This document shows, piece after piece, positions 1-9,595 of a stretch of 64,000 nt of DNA. Position 1 is the stretch's first letter, and every line of letters starts with the position of its first letter. This DNA comes from Gammaproteobacteria bacterium (lineage in GTDB: Bacteria > Pseudomonadota > Gammaproteobacteria > SZUA-229): NCBI GenBank assembly GCA_026195255.1, contig JAPHSS010000008.1, positions 1 through 64,000 on the forward strand. Reading direction: 5' to 3'. The translations under genes and the position numbers were made by a program. The notes beneath the pieces were generated by a model. The model searched no databases and was not told the DNA's origin. It saw only the letters and a program-made list of their open reading frames with translations.

Positions 1-187
1 ACTTTTTCTTACAACCTTCCTTCGCCGTTCAACCTCTCGGGTCGACTCGTTTGCCTTAACGAGGTGGCGCATTCTACAGCTTTGTTTCTCATCGTCAACA
101 CTTATTTATACTTTGTCTAATAAAAGTGTTTCAGCCATAATTTCAATAACTTAGAAACGCTATAAATAATAGTGACAGGAAGGGCCT

Positions 188-982
188 TTAACTATATTTA
201 CGCTTGCGACAATGCATCAGATAACAGGCTTTTAAACCGTGCAACAGTAACAACCAGGACAAATATATCCAGACCAATAAAAACAATAACGCACTGAATG
301 AGCCATATAATGAACTGTATGTCTGATTCATCACCGTGTATTTTACAAAGGCCCACTTCGCAATATGCCATATCAATGACGCAACAAACGAAACTTTAAG
401 GGCTATACGTATATCAATCAGCATATTGGGCGAGACTTTAAACAACACAAAAAACAGCATCCAGATCATTAAATAAGACAACAGCGTGAATTCACCTATT
501 ACAAAATCACCTTCCCCTGTTACCCGCTGTATATAGTCAGATAGATAAAATGAGACACCTAGTGTTGCAGGCATTAAAAAAGCCAGAACAAGATAAGTCG
601 CCATACTGTGCATAAATCTGTGATTAGGCACCAGAAATATCTTATTTACCACATACTGATAGTTTCTATAGAATAAAATCGAAGCGATAACGATATACAC
701 CAGCCCCATACTACCCATTTTTCCCGCATTACTTAAAAAACCCTCAAGGTAGCTGGTAATGATTTCCGCATGTGAAGGAATAAGACTCTCTACCAGAAAG
801 CCTTTAACCAGAATATAATATTGCTCAAACACACCTAACTGATGCAATATAAAAAACAACACCCAGATCATCGGTATTATTGAAAGCACACTGTAAAAAC
901 TGAGGCTTGCTGCAAAAAAACTAATATCGTCATCAAAAACCGAGAACAGTTTTCCCTGCCAGTACTGTATTTTACTTTTCAT
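188..982 (-). CDS. YihY/BrkB family inner membrane protein
   Basis: A 264-residue polytopic membrane protein with about six hydrophobic segments and a short basic C-terminal tail (CRKRKYS). The N-terminal stretch around residues 20-45 (DDISFFAASLSFYSVLSIIP) matches the conserved start of the YihY/BrkB family, in which a soluble F-A-A-x-x-x-F-Y segment precedes the first membrane helix. Known members were once called ribonuclease BN in error; the true function is not established. Length is slightly short for the family (about 280-300). It is divergent from the DUF255 gene, with about 100 bp between the two starts. The family call is good; no function is claimed. Confidence 0.8.
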   Translation of the reverse strand: MKSKIQYWQGKLFSVFDDDISFFAASLSFYSVLSIIPMIWVLFFILHQLGVFEQYYILVKGFLVESLIPSHAEIITSYLEGFLSNAGKMGSMGLVYIVIASILFYRNYQYVVNKIFLVPNHRFMHSMATYLVLAFLMPATLGVSFYLSDYIQRVTGEGDFVIGEFTLLSYLMIWMLFFVLFKVSPNMLIDIRIALKVSFVASLIWHIAKWAFVKYTVMNQTYSSLYGSFSALLFLLVWIYLSWLLLLHGLKACYLMHCRKRKYS

Positions 983-1083
983 ATCACTATAAAATTCGTG
1001 TCATTATTATTAGCTTTAACAGTATAGTCATATCTTAAGCCGCAAACACTAACTCTCTAACGTTATAAAGAATATGAACCCAG

Positions 1084-3156
1084 ATGATTAACCCAGATAA
1101 TAAACTTAGCAACGAAACCAGCCCTTACTTATTGCAACATGCTGACAACCCGGTCAACTGGTTTCCGTGGAACGAAGAATCACTGGACCTGGCAAAACAG
1201 CAAAATAAACCCATATTACTTTCAATTGGTTATTCCGCATGTCACTGGTGCCACGTCATGGCACACGAATCATTTGAAGACGCCGAAACCGCTGAATTAA
1301 TGAATAAACACTTTATCAATATTAAGGTTGATCGCGAAGAAAGACCCGACCTGGATAAAATATATCAAACTACACACTCACTTTTAACCTCACGCTCAGG
1401 TGGCTGGCCATTAACTGTATTTCTGTCTCCAGAAAACCAGATGCCCTTTTTCGCTGGCACTTATTTTCCTGACAAACCTCGACATAACATGCCGTCTTTT
1501 AAACAGATCATGCATATGGTTACAGATGCATACGAAAACAAACAATCAAAAATACAACAACAGGAAATCTCAATTGAAAACATCTTAAAAGACATTTCAT
1601 CCCACAATCCAGCCAATAATGAACTTAACAGTTTGCCGTTAGATTTGGCACGCAGGCAACTGGAAAGCGCGTTTGATAAAAATACTGGTGGTTTTAGTGG
1701 TGCACCAAAATTCCCTCACCCTGATATGTTAGAGCGCAGCTTACGACACTACCTTTTTCTTAAATCACAGAATAGAACTGATCAAAAAGCACTACAAATT
1801 ACCACTTTCACTTTAGACAAAATGGCATTGGGTGGTTTTCAGGATCAAATTGGCGGCGGGTTTTTTCGTTATTCAACTGATGAGTTCTGGATGATTCCAC
1901 ATTTTGAAAAAATGCTTTATGACAACGCACAACTTCTAAACTTATATACACAGGCACATCTCGTCACTCGAAGTTCTCTCTACAAAAACACTGCCGAGGC
2001 AACAGCTAACTGGATACTACGCGAAATACAAACCAGTGAAGGAGGTTATTGCTCAGCTCTGGATGCAGACACCAATAAAGTAGAAGGGCAAACATATGTT
2101 TGGCAACCTCAACAAATAGAAGCGCTTTTAAACGAAGAAGAATATAAGATTTTCAATCAGAAATATAATTTAACAGAAGAGGCGAATTTTGAAGGCCACT
2201 GGCATTTACACAGCAGCATAGATAATGAATCGCTTTCCACTCAGCTAAACATCCCGTTGAGTAAGCTTGAGTTGTCATTAACCTCTGCCAGTAAAAAATT
2301 ACTGCTCCACAGAAACAGTCGCAAGCAGCCCGCCAGGGACGATAAAATACTAACTGCATGGAATGCTTTAATGATTAGAGGCATGTCACAGGCGGGCAGA
2401 CGATTCAACAATGAAACCTATACGGCTTCTGCTATTGAATCTGCAAATTTTATACATAAAAACTTATGGCGCAATAACCGCTTTCTCACCAGTTACAAAG
2501 ATGCTCAGGCACATTTAAATGCCTACCTTGATGATTACGCGTTTATGTTACAGGCATTACTTGAGCTTTTACAAAACAAATGGAGTAACCAGTATTATAT
2601 ATGGGCCAGGAAAATTGCTGATAGTTTGCTAGATTACTTCGAAGACAATAAAGATGGTGGCTTTTTCTTTACCAGCCATGATCACGAACAGCTACTTTAT
2701 AGAAGCAAAACTTTTTCAGATAATGCAATGCCTAATGGTAACGCGGTTGCTGCCAGCGCTTTACTACAACTTGGATTATTAAGCGGCGAAACAAAATATC
2801 TGGATTCGGCAGAAAAAACGATACGTTGTGCATACCCGTCCTTTAACGAACAAGCCCTTACTCACTGCAGCCTGTTACATGCACTGGGGTTATATTTAAA
2901 ACCGGGAATTATCATAGTGTTACGCGGTACAGAAAAAGATTTACCTCGATGGCAAAAAATTACCAACCGTCAATACATCCCCCATCTCACCTGTGTCGCC
3001 ATTAACAGCAACACTACACCACCTGAAGAACTAAAAGATAAATTGCCCGTAGGAAAGGCATGCGCTTATATTTGTGAAGGCACATCCTGCCTTCCAGTTA
3101 TTACAGACATAGACACCTACGAAAATTACATTAACGACATTTCAAACTATGAATAA
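1084..3156 (+). CDS. DUF255 thioredoxin-fold protein (YyaL/SPATA20 family)
   Basis: A 690-residue protein. The N-terminal about 170 residues form a thioredoxin-like domain with the family signature SACHWCHVM, where the CxxC-like pair is C-H-W-C, followed by [10 protein letters not shown] and [11 protein letters not shown]. The rest resembles the alpha/alpha barrel of sugar epimerases (for example [17 protein letters not shown] and [12 protein letters not shown]). Length is typical of the family. The bacterial role is unknown; a redox or sugar-related function is inferred from the fold. The stop overlaps the start of the downstream cupin gene by 8 bp, so the two are probably translated together. 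Confidence 0.9.
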   Translation: MINPDNKLSNETSPYLLQHADNPVNWFPWNEESLDLAKQQNKPILLSIGYSACHWCHVMAHESFEDAETAELMNKHFINIKVDREERPDLDKIYQTTHSLLTSRSGGWPLTVFLSPENQMPFFAGTYFPDKPRHNMPSFKQIMHMVTDAYENKQSKIQQQEISIENILKDISSHNPANNELNSLPLDLARRQLESAFDKNTGGFSGAPKFPHPDMLERSLRHYLFLKSQNRTDQKALQITTFTLDKMALGGFQDQIGGGFFRYSTDEFWMIPHFEKMLYDNAQLLNLYTQAHLVTRSSLYKNTAEATANWILREIQTSEGGYCSALDADTNKVEGQTYVWQPQQIEALLNEEEYKIFNQKYNLTEEANFEGHWHLHSSIDNESLSTQLNIPLSKLELSLTSASKKLLLHRNSRKQPARDDKILTAWNALMIRGMSQAGRRFNNETYTASAIESANFIHKNLWRNNRFLTSYKDAQAHLNAYLDDYAFMLQALLELLQNKWSNQYYIWARKIADSLLDYFEDNKDGGFFFTSHDHEQLLYRSKTFSDNAMPNGNAVAASALLQLGLLSGETKYLDSAEKTIRCAYPSFNEQALTHCSLLHALGLYLKPGIIIVLRGTEKDLPRWQKITNRQYIPHLTCVAINSNTTPPEELKDKLPVGKACAYICEGTSCLPVITDIDTYENYINDISNYE

Positions 3157-3511
3157 AATTAGCCACTACAATGACCTAACTGCCTACATAACCCGGGATG
3201 GCTCTGAAATTCGCGAGCTTATGCACCCGAACACACATGGCAATAAATCACAAAGCCTGGCTGAAGCTATTGTGAAACCGAATGAAAAAACCTTGCTACA
3301 TAAACACCTTAAGAGCGAAGAAATCTATTTTATTATTCAAGGTAATGGCAAGATGAATCTAAACAATGAAACGATACAGGTAACAACTGGCGATACGATT
3401 TGCATAATGCCAGGTACTGAACACAATATTGAAAACACAGGAAATGAAAATTTAAAAATACTTTGCTGCTGTTCCCCGGCATACTCTCATGATGATACGA
3501 TTATCTCTTAA
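3149..3511 (+). CDS. small cupin-domain protein
   Basis: A 120-residue single-domain cupin. It contains the two conserved cupin motifs: motif 1 around residues 50-70 ([19 protein letters not shown], with two His and a Glu as likely metal ligands) and motif 2 around residues 85-100 ([18 protein letters not shown]). Such proteins resemble the C-terminal part of mannose-6-phosphate isomerase but the substrate cannot be read from sequence. Its start lies inside the end of the DUF255 gene, which suggests translational coupling. Three Cys cluster near the C-terminus (LCCCSP), which is unusual for the family. Confidence 0.82.
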   Translation: MNKISHYNDLTAYITRDGSEIRELMHPNTHGNKSQSLAEAIVKPNEKTLLHKHLKSEEIYFIIQGNGKMNLNNETIQVTTGDTICIMPGTEHNIENTGNENLKILCCCSPAYSHDDTIIS

Positions 3512-3593
3512 CTCAGTCAGACAACACATATCAACCTGATAGAGCAACCCTTAGCTCATTTGATACTTAACAAAAATATTATTAGACATAAAA

Positions 3594-3619
3594 AAGCCCC
3601 TATCCATAGAGAGGGGCTT
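3594..3619 (-). terminator. rho-independent terminator of the first SPOR lipoprotein gene
   Basis: A hairpin with AAGCCCC / GGGGCTT arms and a 12-nt loop. Read on the minus strand it is followed by a run of T, so it ends transcription coming from the SPOR lipoprotein gene. On the plus strand no T-run follows, so it is a weaker stop for the cupin operon. Confidence 0.75.
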
Positions 3620-3709
3620 ACAACTATTGATTAATCCCGGACTATCGACAGATTAAATCGACGCCCAGGATTTACAAGGCTTTTAGTGGCTGAAAAATAA
3701 CAGAATATA

Positions 3710-4300
3710 TTACCGCGCCATAACAGCCTGAATTGAACCAACCGTTCTAATCCAGGGCTGAGTGCCAAGACCCTGCAAACCATCTAACGCCTGTTCCGCT
3801 TCAGCTTTTGTGCTGTATACACCGGACATTAAAACGAACCAGACTTTTCCATCTACCGATGTTTCAGCAACCCACTCTTGTGAAAGATTATTCTGGCGTG
3901 CAAAATAACTTAACTGATCCATTGTGCTTGATGCAACTACCTGCACTGCAAACATGCTAGCCGGCTGCTCAGCAAGACTACCACTTACCGCAATAGCAGC
4001 AGGCTCTGCCATCATTACTGGTTCTGCCATCGGCTCGTCCATGACCGCATCTGACTCAAGCATCATTGAACTTTCTTCAGCTGCAACAAAACCGACTGGT
4101 TCAATTGTTTCATCCTGCTGATAGGCCGGTTGTATTTCATCAATTGCTAATGGTTCTGGCTCGGCACTTTGCTCTGCTCTGCCCTCCCAGGGTGAAGAAG
4201 ACTCACTCCAGGGTGATGGTTTAGACGAACAAGCCGCTAATGCCACGCTACCTGCAAGCACGAGTGTCATGGGTAATAAATTTTTACTTAAAAGAGTCAA
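3710..4300 (-). CDS. SPOR-domain lipoprotein (first of a tandem pair)
   Basis: A secreted lipoprotein with a signal peptide ending in a lipobox (ALAAC) and a C-terminal SPOR domain of about 75 residues (FAVQVVASS ... WFVLMSGVY ... PWIRTVGSIQ). SPOR domains bind denuded peptidoglycan at the division site, so a periplasmic, outer-membrane-anchored role near the septum is inferred. A Pro/Glu/Met-rich linker joins the two parts. I chose a TTG start at 4300 because GAGG lies 8 nt upstream, exactly as in the paralogue; the in-frame ATG at 4318 and GTG at 4354 have no ribosome binding site. The paralogue just upstream shares the spacer motif PWxxSxSPWxxR after the lipobox. Confidence 0.75.
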   Translation of the reverse strand: MTLLSKNLLPMTLVLAGSVALAACSSKPSPWSESSSPWEGRAEQSAEPEPLAIDEIQPAYQQDETIEPVGFVAAEESSMMLESDAVMDEPMAEPVMMAEPAAIAVSGSLAEQPASMFAVQVVASSTMDQLSYFARQNNLSQEWVAETSVDGKVWFVLMSGVYSTKAEAEQALDGLQGLGTQPWIRTVGSIQAVMAR

Positions 4301-4651
4301 AGTCCTATCCTCAGTCATTTTATTGTTGCTAACCAGAAAAAAGCCTAAAAGCACTGCAAATTTATAATTTAGCGCCTTTTATTAAAATATAGTCTTAAAA
4401 TAGCGCTGTATCACGTTATTTTACATACGATTATTCGATAGTTTAGCCTAAAAATGCACGTTAAAAAAGCAGATTGCTTCAAAAACTCAATTAAACTGCC
4501 GTTTTATTAAAAAAAATCTTATTTAATCTATACTTATTGCTCTCAATTTAATTCAGAAAACACCATAAGCACTGCCGGTTGCCATAAAAAAGCCCCTTTA
4601 TGAATAACACAAAGGGCTCTCTGCTTCCACTATCTATAAACACGTCAATAA
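4301..4651. other. intergenic region between the two SPOR genes
   Basis: About 350 bp, strongly AT-rich. It holds the terminator of the upstream SPOR gene at 4591-4619 and the ribosome binding site (GAGG near 4309-4312) of the downstream one. I see no other gene or clear promoter. Confidence 0.5.
4591..4619 (-). terminator. rho-independent terminator of the second SPOR lipoprotein gene
   Basis: Hairpin with AGCCCTTT / AAAGGGGCT arms, followed on the minus strand by TTTTTT. It lies about 35 bp after the stop of the lipoprotein gene at 4652. Confidence 0.75.
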
Positions 4652-5245
4652 TTAACGAGCAATTTTCTGCACTGAGCCCACTTTTCTAATCCACGGAGCA
4701 TTTTTCAAACTTGGTGCAATTTCATCTCGTGCAACAACTGCTGATGAATAATCGGGGTAAACATCAAGTAAAAGCACGTGCCATACAACTCCGTCACGCT
4801 CAGTAGCAACCATATATTGTGTTGATATCTGGTTTTCTTCCGCAAAGCGTATTACGCGATCAATATCAACAGAAGCCATTAACTGCATTGTGTAATAGTT
4901 AGCCGGATAATCCATTATCGAGCCAGCTTCTAATGTAGAATCTTCTACAGCAACAACCGCAGCTCCCTCTAAAGGCTCAGACTCTATCGCTGCTTCTGGC
5001 GTAAAACTTTCAACAGCGGCGGCCTCGTAACTTAATTCAACCTCACTTGCGGAATCAGCCGGCATTTCCAAATCTGCCTTGTAAGCATCTGCAGCTGGCG
5101 CTTCAGCTTCAGTACCTCGACGCTGATCCCAGGGCGACTCACTTTTAGTCCAGGGAGCCGGATCACTTGAACATGCATTCAATGTAACGACCACGCCAAC
5201 AAGGCCCAATAATTTAAATAATGGATTAATTCGTTTCATTTTCAC
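4652..5245 (-). CDS. SPOR-domain lipoprotein (second of a tandem pair)
   Basis: A 197-residue lipoprotein: signal peptide with lipobox LNAC near residues 22-25, an acidic Ala/Glu-rich linker, and a C-terminal SPOR domain (YTMQLMASVDIDRVIRFAEE ... WHVLLLDVYPD ... PWIRKVGSVQK). The start is GTG at 5245 with GAGG 7 nt upstream; an in-frame ATG two codons later is the alternative. The domain order, the PWTKSESPWDQR motif after the lipid-modified Cys and the C-terminal WIRxVGSxQ ending match the neighbour at 3710, so the pair arose by duplication. A peptidoglycan-binding, envelope role is inferred from the family. Confidence 0.82.
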   Translation of the reverse strand: MKMKRINPLFKLLGLVGVVVTLNACSSDPAPWTKSESPWDQRRGTEAEAPAADAYKADLEMPADSASEVELSYEAAAVESFTPEAAIESEPLEGAAVVAVEDSTLEAGSIMDYPANYYTMQLMASVDIDRVIRFAEENQISTQYMVATERDGVVWHVLLLDVYPDYSSAVVARDEIAPSLKNAPWIRKVGSVQKIAR

Positions 5246-5430
5246 TGTAGATCCTCGATATTATTATTCTATTTTGTTAACTAGTGTAGCTGATTATAGA
5301 CCACTCTTAAAGTATTACATTAACTATGAGTCTCAAGACAACACTCTTTGCAATACAGCCTCTATTCTGGAAACCGAGCAGCATACAAAAATCAGCTTTA
5401 ATTTTGCCTTCGCAATCAGCCTGAAACCTG

Positions 5431-5789
5431 TCACTTAACAAGCAACACCTGGTTTGTTAGCTGATCGGTATTCAGGGCGTATATAAGATGCACAGGGCAA
5501 TGATAAGAATCTCCCCGATGTACTTTTGAAAAGCCTTTTCGTGGACCGCCAGAATTAGATCTAATATTTTTCGAATACGTATCGGGGGCATACCAGTCGT
5601 CAACCCACTCCATACATTTCCTGACATATCGTACACACGAAATTGATTTGGTTTTCTACTCGCGACAACATGTTGAACAGGCCCTAAGTCTTTGCTTCGT
5701 GCTTTTGCTTCAGACACCTCCATCAATGCAGGCTCAAAATCATTAAGCCCCATATTAAACTCGCCTGCTGGAATTTTTACAAACTTCAT
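5431..5789 (-). pseudogene. remnant of a formylglycine-generating-enzyme-like (SUMF1-type) gene
   Basis: The first residues (MKFVKIPAGEFNMG) are the canonical start of a FGE/SUMF1 domain and a later stretch (FRVYDMSGNVW) is its near-C-terminal signature. After GNVW the frame breaks: the expected EWVDDWYAPDTY and a GGPRKGFSKVHRGDSYHC segment continue in the next frame, consistent with loss of one G in a GG run near 5604-5609. The roughly 100-150 residues normally between the two motifs are missing (GPVQHV runs directly into ASRKPNQF). So the gene has an internal deletion and a frameshift. Members act as formylglycine generators or as oxidoreductases in many pathways; nothing here can be functional. 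Confidence 0.72.
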
Positions 5790-5892
5790 TGACTACTGGT
5801 TTTACAAAACCCCAAAACTCGATGTATCACTCGCTAGCACCACCTCCAGGAACAATAACATCAACGTTATACAACTAAACAATGATTATATT

Positions 5893-6090
5893 TTAAGCTT
5901 CGTCATCTGTATAAACATTAACCTGTACCTGTTGTAACTCATTAACCATTATATGAAAATTAATTGGCCTGCAACATACCTGACAATCTTCAATGTATTG
6001 CTGATCTTCACCACAGTTGTCAACCATCACATCTATTTTCTCCCCGCAATAAGGGCACTGCACTTCTAATGAAATTAATGGTGATGACAT
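5893..6090 (-). CDS. CPXCG-motif cysteine-rich small protein
   Basis: A 65-residue protein with the two Cys pairs of the family: CPYCGEKID near residues 12-20 and CQVCCRPI near residues 36-43, which together look like a zinc-ribbon-type site. The motif and the acidic C-terminus (YTDDEA) match the Cys-rich CPXCG family of gammaproteobacteria, whose function is unknown. The start has GGAGAG about 9 nt upstream. It lies between two gene remnants, yet itself looks intact. Confidence 0.8.
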   Translation of the reverse strand: MSSPLISLEVQCPYCGEKIDVMVDNCGEDQQYIEDCQVCCRPINFHIMVNELQQVQVNVYTDDEA

Positions 6091-6120
6091 CTGTTAACAT
6101 CTCTCCAGGTTTGCAAAAGG

Positions 6121-6510
6121 TTATGTTTCTAAATCAGGTAGTTTTTCTTCTTCTACAGCCAAACTTGAAATTTCACTATAAACTTCTTCCTCTTCAACCA
6201 CTTCTTTCTCCATTAATGATAAACCACCAAAAGCATCTTCTTTAGGTTCACTAATACCGGGTGAGTCTTCACCTGGCTCAATTTTTAGACGTAAATTATT
6301 TTCTGAATCGGTATTTTTCAATACCTCTTCAACTGAAATTTTTCCATCTTTGTATAATGCTAATAACGCACTATCAAAAGTACGCATGCCCATACGTTCA
6401 GATTTTTCCATCACTTCTTTAATTTCTGCAACTTCACCCTTCTTTATCAACTCTTCTACTCGAGGTGAATTCAATAAAATTTCAATAGCTGCACAACGTT
6501 TTAACGACAC
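6121..6510 (-). pseudogene. 3' remnant of a pilU-like twitching ATPase gene
   Basis: Residues 5-80 (RCAAIEILLNSPRVEELI ... MGMRTFDSALLALYKDGKIS ... NNLRLKI) match the C-terminal end of PilT/PilU retraction ATPases, closest in feel to PilU. The Walker A, Asp-box and Walker B parts, about 300 residues, are absent and the sequence upstream of 6510 has no related frame. The last 50 residues form a Glu-rich tail. An apparent GTG start at 6510 has no ribosome binding site. I read it as a 5'-truncated relic. An alternative is a short protein that reuses the C-terminal domain, which cannot be excluded. Confidence 0.62.
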
Positions 6511-6690
6511 ACAGTGTTTTCGCTATTCCATCAAATTATCACCCATACAAGTCGAGCATAACCTTTCACTAATCAACAATTAACATTTAAAAAAAACATG
6601 TTAATGATGTTATTTATAATCAGAAATCAGTTTGACTATAGCGCATTAAGGACTAGACTAAATCAACCTAAATCACATAAGGCCCACTTC

Positions 6691-7014
6691 ATGACTTTTG
6701 TTGTTACAGAAAATTGTATTAAATGCAAATACACCGATTGTGTTGAAGTATGTCCTGTCGACTGCTTTCATGAAGGGCCTAACTTTCTGGTCATCGATCC
6801 TGAAGAATGTATAGACTGTCAGTTATGTGTACCCGAGTGCCCTGTTGACGCCATTTACGCAGAAGAAGACTTACCTGAGGATCAATTATGCTTCATACAG
6901 CTAAATGCCGATCTTGCTCAAAACTGGCCGGTCATAAACACTATGATACCCGCCATGGATGATGCTGAGAAGTGGAGTGAAGTGCGAGACAAACTCCAAT
7001 ACCTTGAAAAATGA
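6691..7014 (+). CDS. fdxA: 7Fe ferredoxin FdxA
   Basis: A 107-residue ferredoxin. The first residues ([19 protein letters not shown]) and the second cluster motif ([15 protein letters not shown]) give the Cys pattern of 3Fe-4S plus 4Fe-4S ferredoxins like Azotobacter FdI, and the length equals that family. The ATG at 6691 is chosen because it gives the standard MTFVVTENC start; the frame stays open back to 6598 but that part has no family similarity. It carries electrons in the cytoplasm; the partner is not known here. A hairpin follows at 7040-7068. Confidence 0.93.
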   Translation: MTFVVTENCIKCKYTDCVEVCPVDCFHEGPNFLVIDPEECIDCQLCVPECPVDAIYAEEDLPEDQLCFIQLNADLAQNWPVINTMIPAMDDAEKWSEVRDKLQYLEK

Positions 7015-7039
7015 ATATCATGATTTAATAATCAATGCC

Positions 7040-7068
7040 ATAATCATGCCTTCTAATGGCATGATTAT
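7040..7068 (+). terminator. terminator-like hairpin after fdxA
   Basis: A perfect 11-bp inverted repeat (ATAATCATGCC / GGCATGATTAT) with a 7-nt loop, 26 bp after the fdxA stop. The stem is AT-rich and no long T-run follows, so it may be a weak terminator or only an mRNA end structure. Confidence 0.5.
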
Positions 7069-7146
7069 AATTTCAGAACACCCATAAACACGGATACTCT
7101 ACCAGTCTCTACAAAACTCGCATAATACATCTAAATAAAAATATAA

Positions 7147-9504
7147 ATGAGCAACGCTTTTTTACTCACCCGCCAATCATACGATACTAACAACGGCATT
7201 CAGTTAGAACTCTGGTTTAGCTCTGCAGAAGGGGCAATACAGGTTTTTATAAAGCATCAAAAAGCTGTTTTTTTTATACGCCAAAGCGACACCATACACC
7301 TACAAAACCTGACACAACCCTCAATGCTCACAATAAAAGACATTGAGTTAACAGACTTCCAGTTTAATCCAATGGCCGCGGTGTACTGCAACACTTTGCA
7401 GGCTTTCTATCGCATTAGAGACTTATTGAGAGAAAATAATATTAACGCTTACGAAATGGACATTCGACCAGCAGAGCGTTATTTAACAGAACGATTTATT
7501 ACTGGCCCTGTAACAATTAATAATCCAGAAAAATTATCCGTTTTAACCAATCCAGAAATAAAGCCTGCGAGTTATGAACCAAAACTAAAACTGATGTCAA
7601 TTGACATAGAAACAGACTATGAAACTAATGAACTGTTCTCTATTGCTTATATTGTTAATGACATAAAAAAAGCTTTAATCATTGGAGAAATGAAAGCTAC
7701 CCCTGGAAATAATTACATTCATTTTGTAAGCGATGAAAAAACCTTACTCAAGCTATTTATAAAACAAGTGGCTTTTCATGACCCGGATATTTTCGTAGGC
7801 TGGAATGTTATTAATTTTGATTTCAGATTTTTACAACGTAAAGCCGATCAATACCACATTTCCTTACAATTAGGCCGAAATCAATCGACAGTAAAGTGGC
7901 GACAACACCATACTGAAGTCAATCATTACTTTCTGCACATTCCCGGGCGCGTAGTTCTTGATGGTATAGATACGCTAAAAAGTGCCACCTGGCAATTTTC
8001 CAGCTTTTCACTTGAAAACGTTTCTAATGAATTATTAAACCGCAGTAAACTCATTCATCAGCATGATAATCACGACCCATTATATAAAGCCAAAGAAATA
8101 AAACGTCAGTTTTATGAAGACAAAGTTTCTCTTGCTAAATACAACCTTGAAGACTGTCAGTTAGTTCTGGATATTTTTGAAAAAGCTGAACTAATACACT
8201 TTGCAATTGAGCGAGCACGATTAACCGGTCTTGAGCTGGATCGTGTAGGCGGCTCTGTTGCCGCTTTTGATAACTTATATTTACCAAAACTTCACCGAAA
8301 AGGTTTCACCGCACCCAATACGGGTGACTATGGAAATGGCAATACGGCTCCCGGTGGTTATGTAATGAACTCAAAGCCGGGACTCTTTAAAAGCGTCCTG
8401 GTTCTTGATTATAAAAGCCTGTACCCTAGCATTATACGCACTTATAAAGTCGACCCTTACGCTCGCATAGCAGCCAAAAAGATGGATGATAGTGAGACTA
8501 TTGCAGGTTATGATGGTGCTCGTTTTTCAAAAAACGAACATATACTTCCAGACATTATTGCTGATCTCTGGCTCGCAAGAGACAAAGCAAAATATGAAAA
8601 GAACAAAGCTTTATCTCAGGCGATTAAAATTATTATGAACTCATTCTATGGAGTATTAGGCACTCCGGGTTGTCGCATTCATGATGCCCGCCTAAGCAGT
8701 TCGATTACTAAACGTAGCCACGACATTATCAAGCAGTCCGTTAAATTAATTAACAATCAGGGTTATGAGGTGATTTATGGTGATACTGATTCAGTTTTTG
8801 TATCACTAGAAAAAAGCATGTCCAACGAAGCAGCAGACAAAATCGGCCAGCAACTTATCGAGATTGTAAATACATACTGGCAGCAACATTTACAAATTGA
8901 TTTTGGAATTAAATCATATCTTGAAATGGAATATGAAACACACTTTGTTCGTTTTTTTATGCCCACTGTTCGCGGATCTGAAAAAGGCAGTAAAAAACGT
9001 TATGCGGGCGTAATTAACACAAAAGATGGACCTAAAATTGTTTTCAAAGGACTCGAAAACGTACGCACCGACTGGACTCAATTAGCCCGAGATTTCCAAC
9101 AGACATTATACTCCAAAGTTTTCAATGATGAAGCCTATGATGAATTTATTCGAAGCCTGGTAATACAGCTATCGAATGGACAGTTAGATCATCAACTGAC
9201 TTATAGAAAACGTTTGCGACAAAAACTTGAGTTATATCAGAAAAACATACCGCCTCATGCACGCGCCGCAATTAATGCTGAAGCCATTTTCAAAAAAAAC
9301 AAACAGCCATCACGTTACCAGCACAAAGGCTGGATAGAATATGTAATGACCGTTAATGGCCCTGAAACATTAGAATGCCAGTCATCAAGATTAGATTACG
9401 AGCATTATATAGAGAAACAGTTAACACCAATTGCTGATAGCATTTTGGGCGCATTAAACGATTCAATGGACAACATTTTAAAGCGACAAATTAATCTGTT
9501 TTAA
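7147..9504 (+). CDS. polB: DNA polymerase II (family B)
   Basis: A 785-residue family B polymerase, the same length as E. coli Pol II (783). Exonuclease motifs: SIDIETDY with D153 and E155, Exo II GWNVINFDF, Exo III YNLEDCQLV. Polymerase motifs: motif A LDYKSLYPSII near residue 420, motif B IIMNSFYGVLG, motif C YGDTDSVF near residue 544. It restarts replication at damage and can do translesion synthesis, usually under SOS control. I do not see a convincing LexA box in the 132 bp upstream. All catalytic residues are present. Confidence 0.97.
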   Translation: MSNAFLLTRQSYDTNNGIQLELWFSSAEGAIQVFIKHQKAVFFIRQSDTIHLQNLTQPSMLTIKDIELTDFQFNPMAAVYCNTLQAFYRIRDLLRENNINAYEMDIRPAERYLTERFITGPVTINNPEKLSVLTNPEIKPASYEPKLKLMSIDIETDYETNELFSIAYIVNDIKKALIIGEMKATPGNNYIHFVSDEKTLLKLFIKQVAFHDPDIFVGWNVINFDFRFLQRKADQYHISLQLGRNQSTVKWRQHHTEVNHYFLHIPGRVVLDGIDTLKSATWQFSSFSLENVSNELLNRSKLIHQHDNHDPLYKAKEIKRQFYEDKVSLAKYNLEDCQLVLDIFEKAELIHFAIERARLTGLELDRVGGSVAAFDNLYLPKLHRKGFTAPNTGDYGNGNTAPGGYVMNSKPGLFKSVLVLDYKSLYPSIIRTYKVDPYARIAAKKMDDSETIAGYDGARFSKNEHILPDIIADLWLARDKAKYEKNKALSQAIKIIMNSFYGVLGTPGCRIHDARLSSSITKRSHDIIKQSVKLINNQGYEVIYGDTDSVFVSLEKSMSNEAADKIGQQLIEIVNTYWQQHLQIDFGIKSYLEMEYETHFVRFFMPTVRGSEKGSKKRYAGVINTKDGPKIVFKGLENVRTDWTQLARDFQQTLYSKVFNDEAYDEFIRSLVIQLSNGQLDHQLTYRKRLRQKLELYQKNIPPHARAAINAEAIFKKNKQPSRYQHKGWIEYVMTVNGPETLECQSSRLDYEHYIEKQLTPIADSILGALNDSMDNILKRQINLF

Positions 9505-9595
9505 TTTTATATTTTTGACACAGAGGTGCGCCACAAACTTACACCAGCCTCACCCCTGTGAAATTTATTACTAACAATAACGACTCAATAACGAC

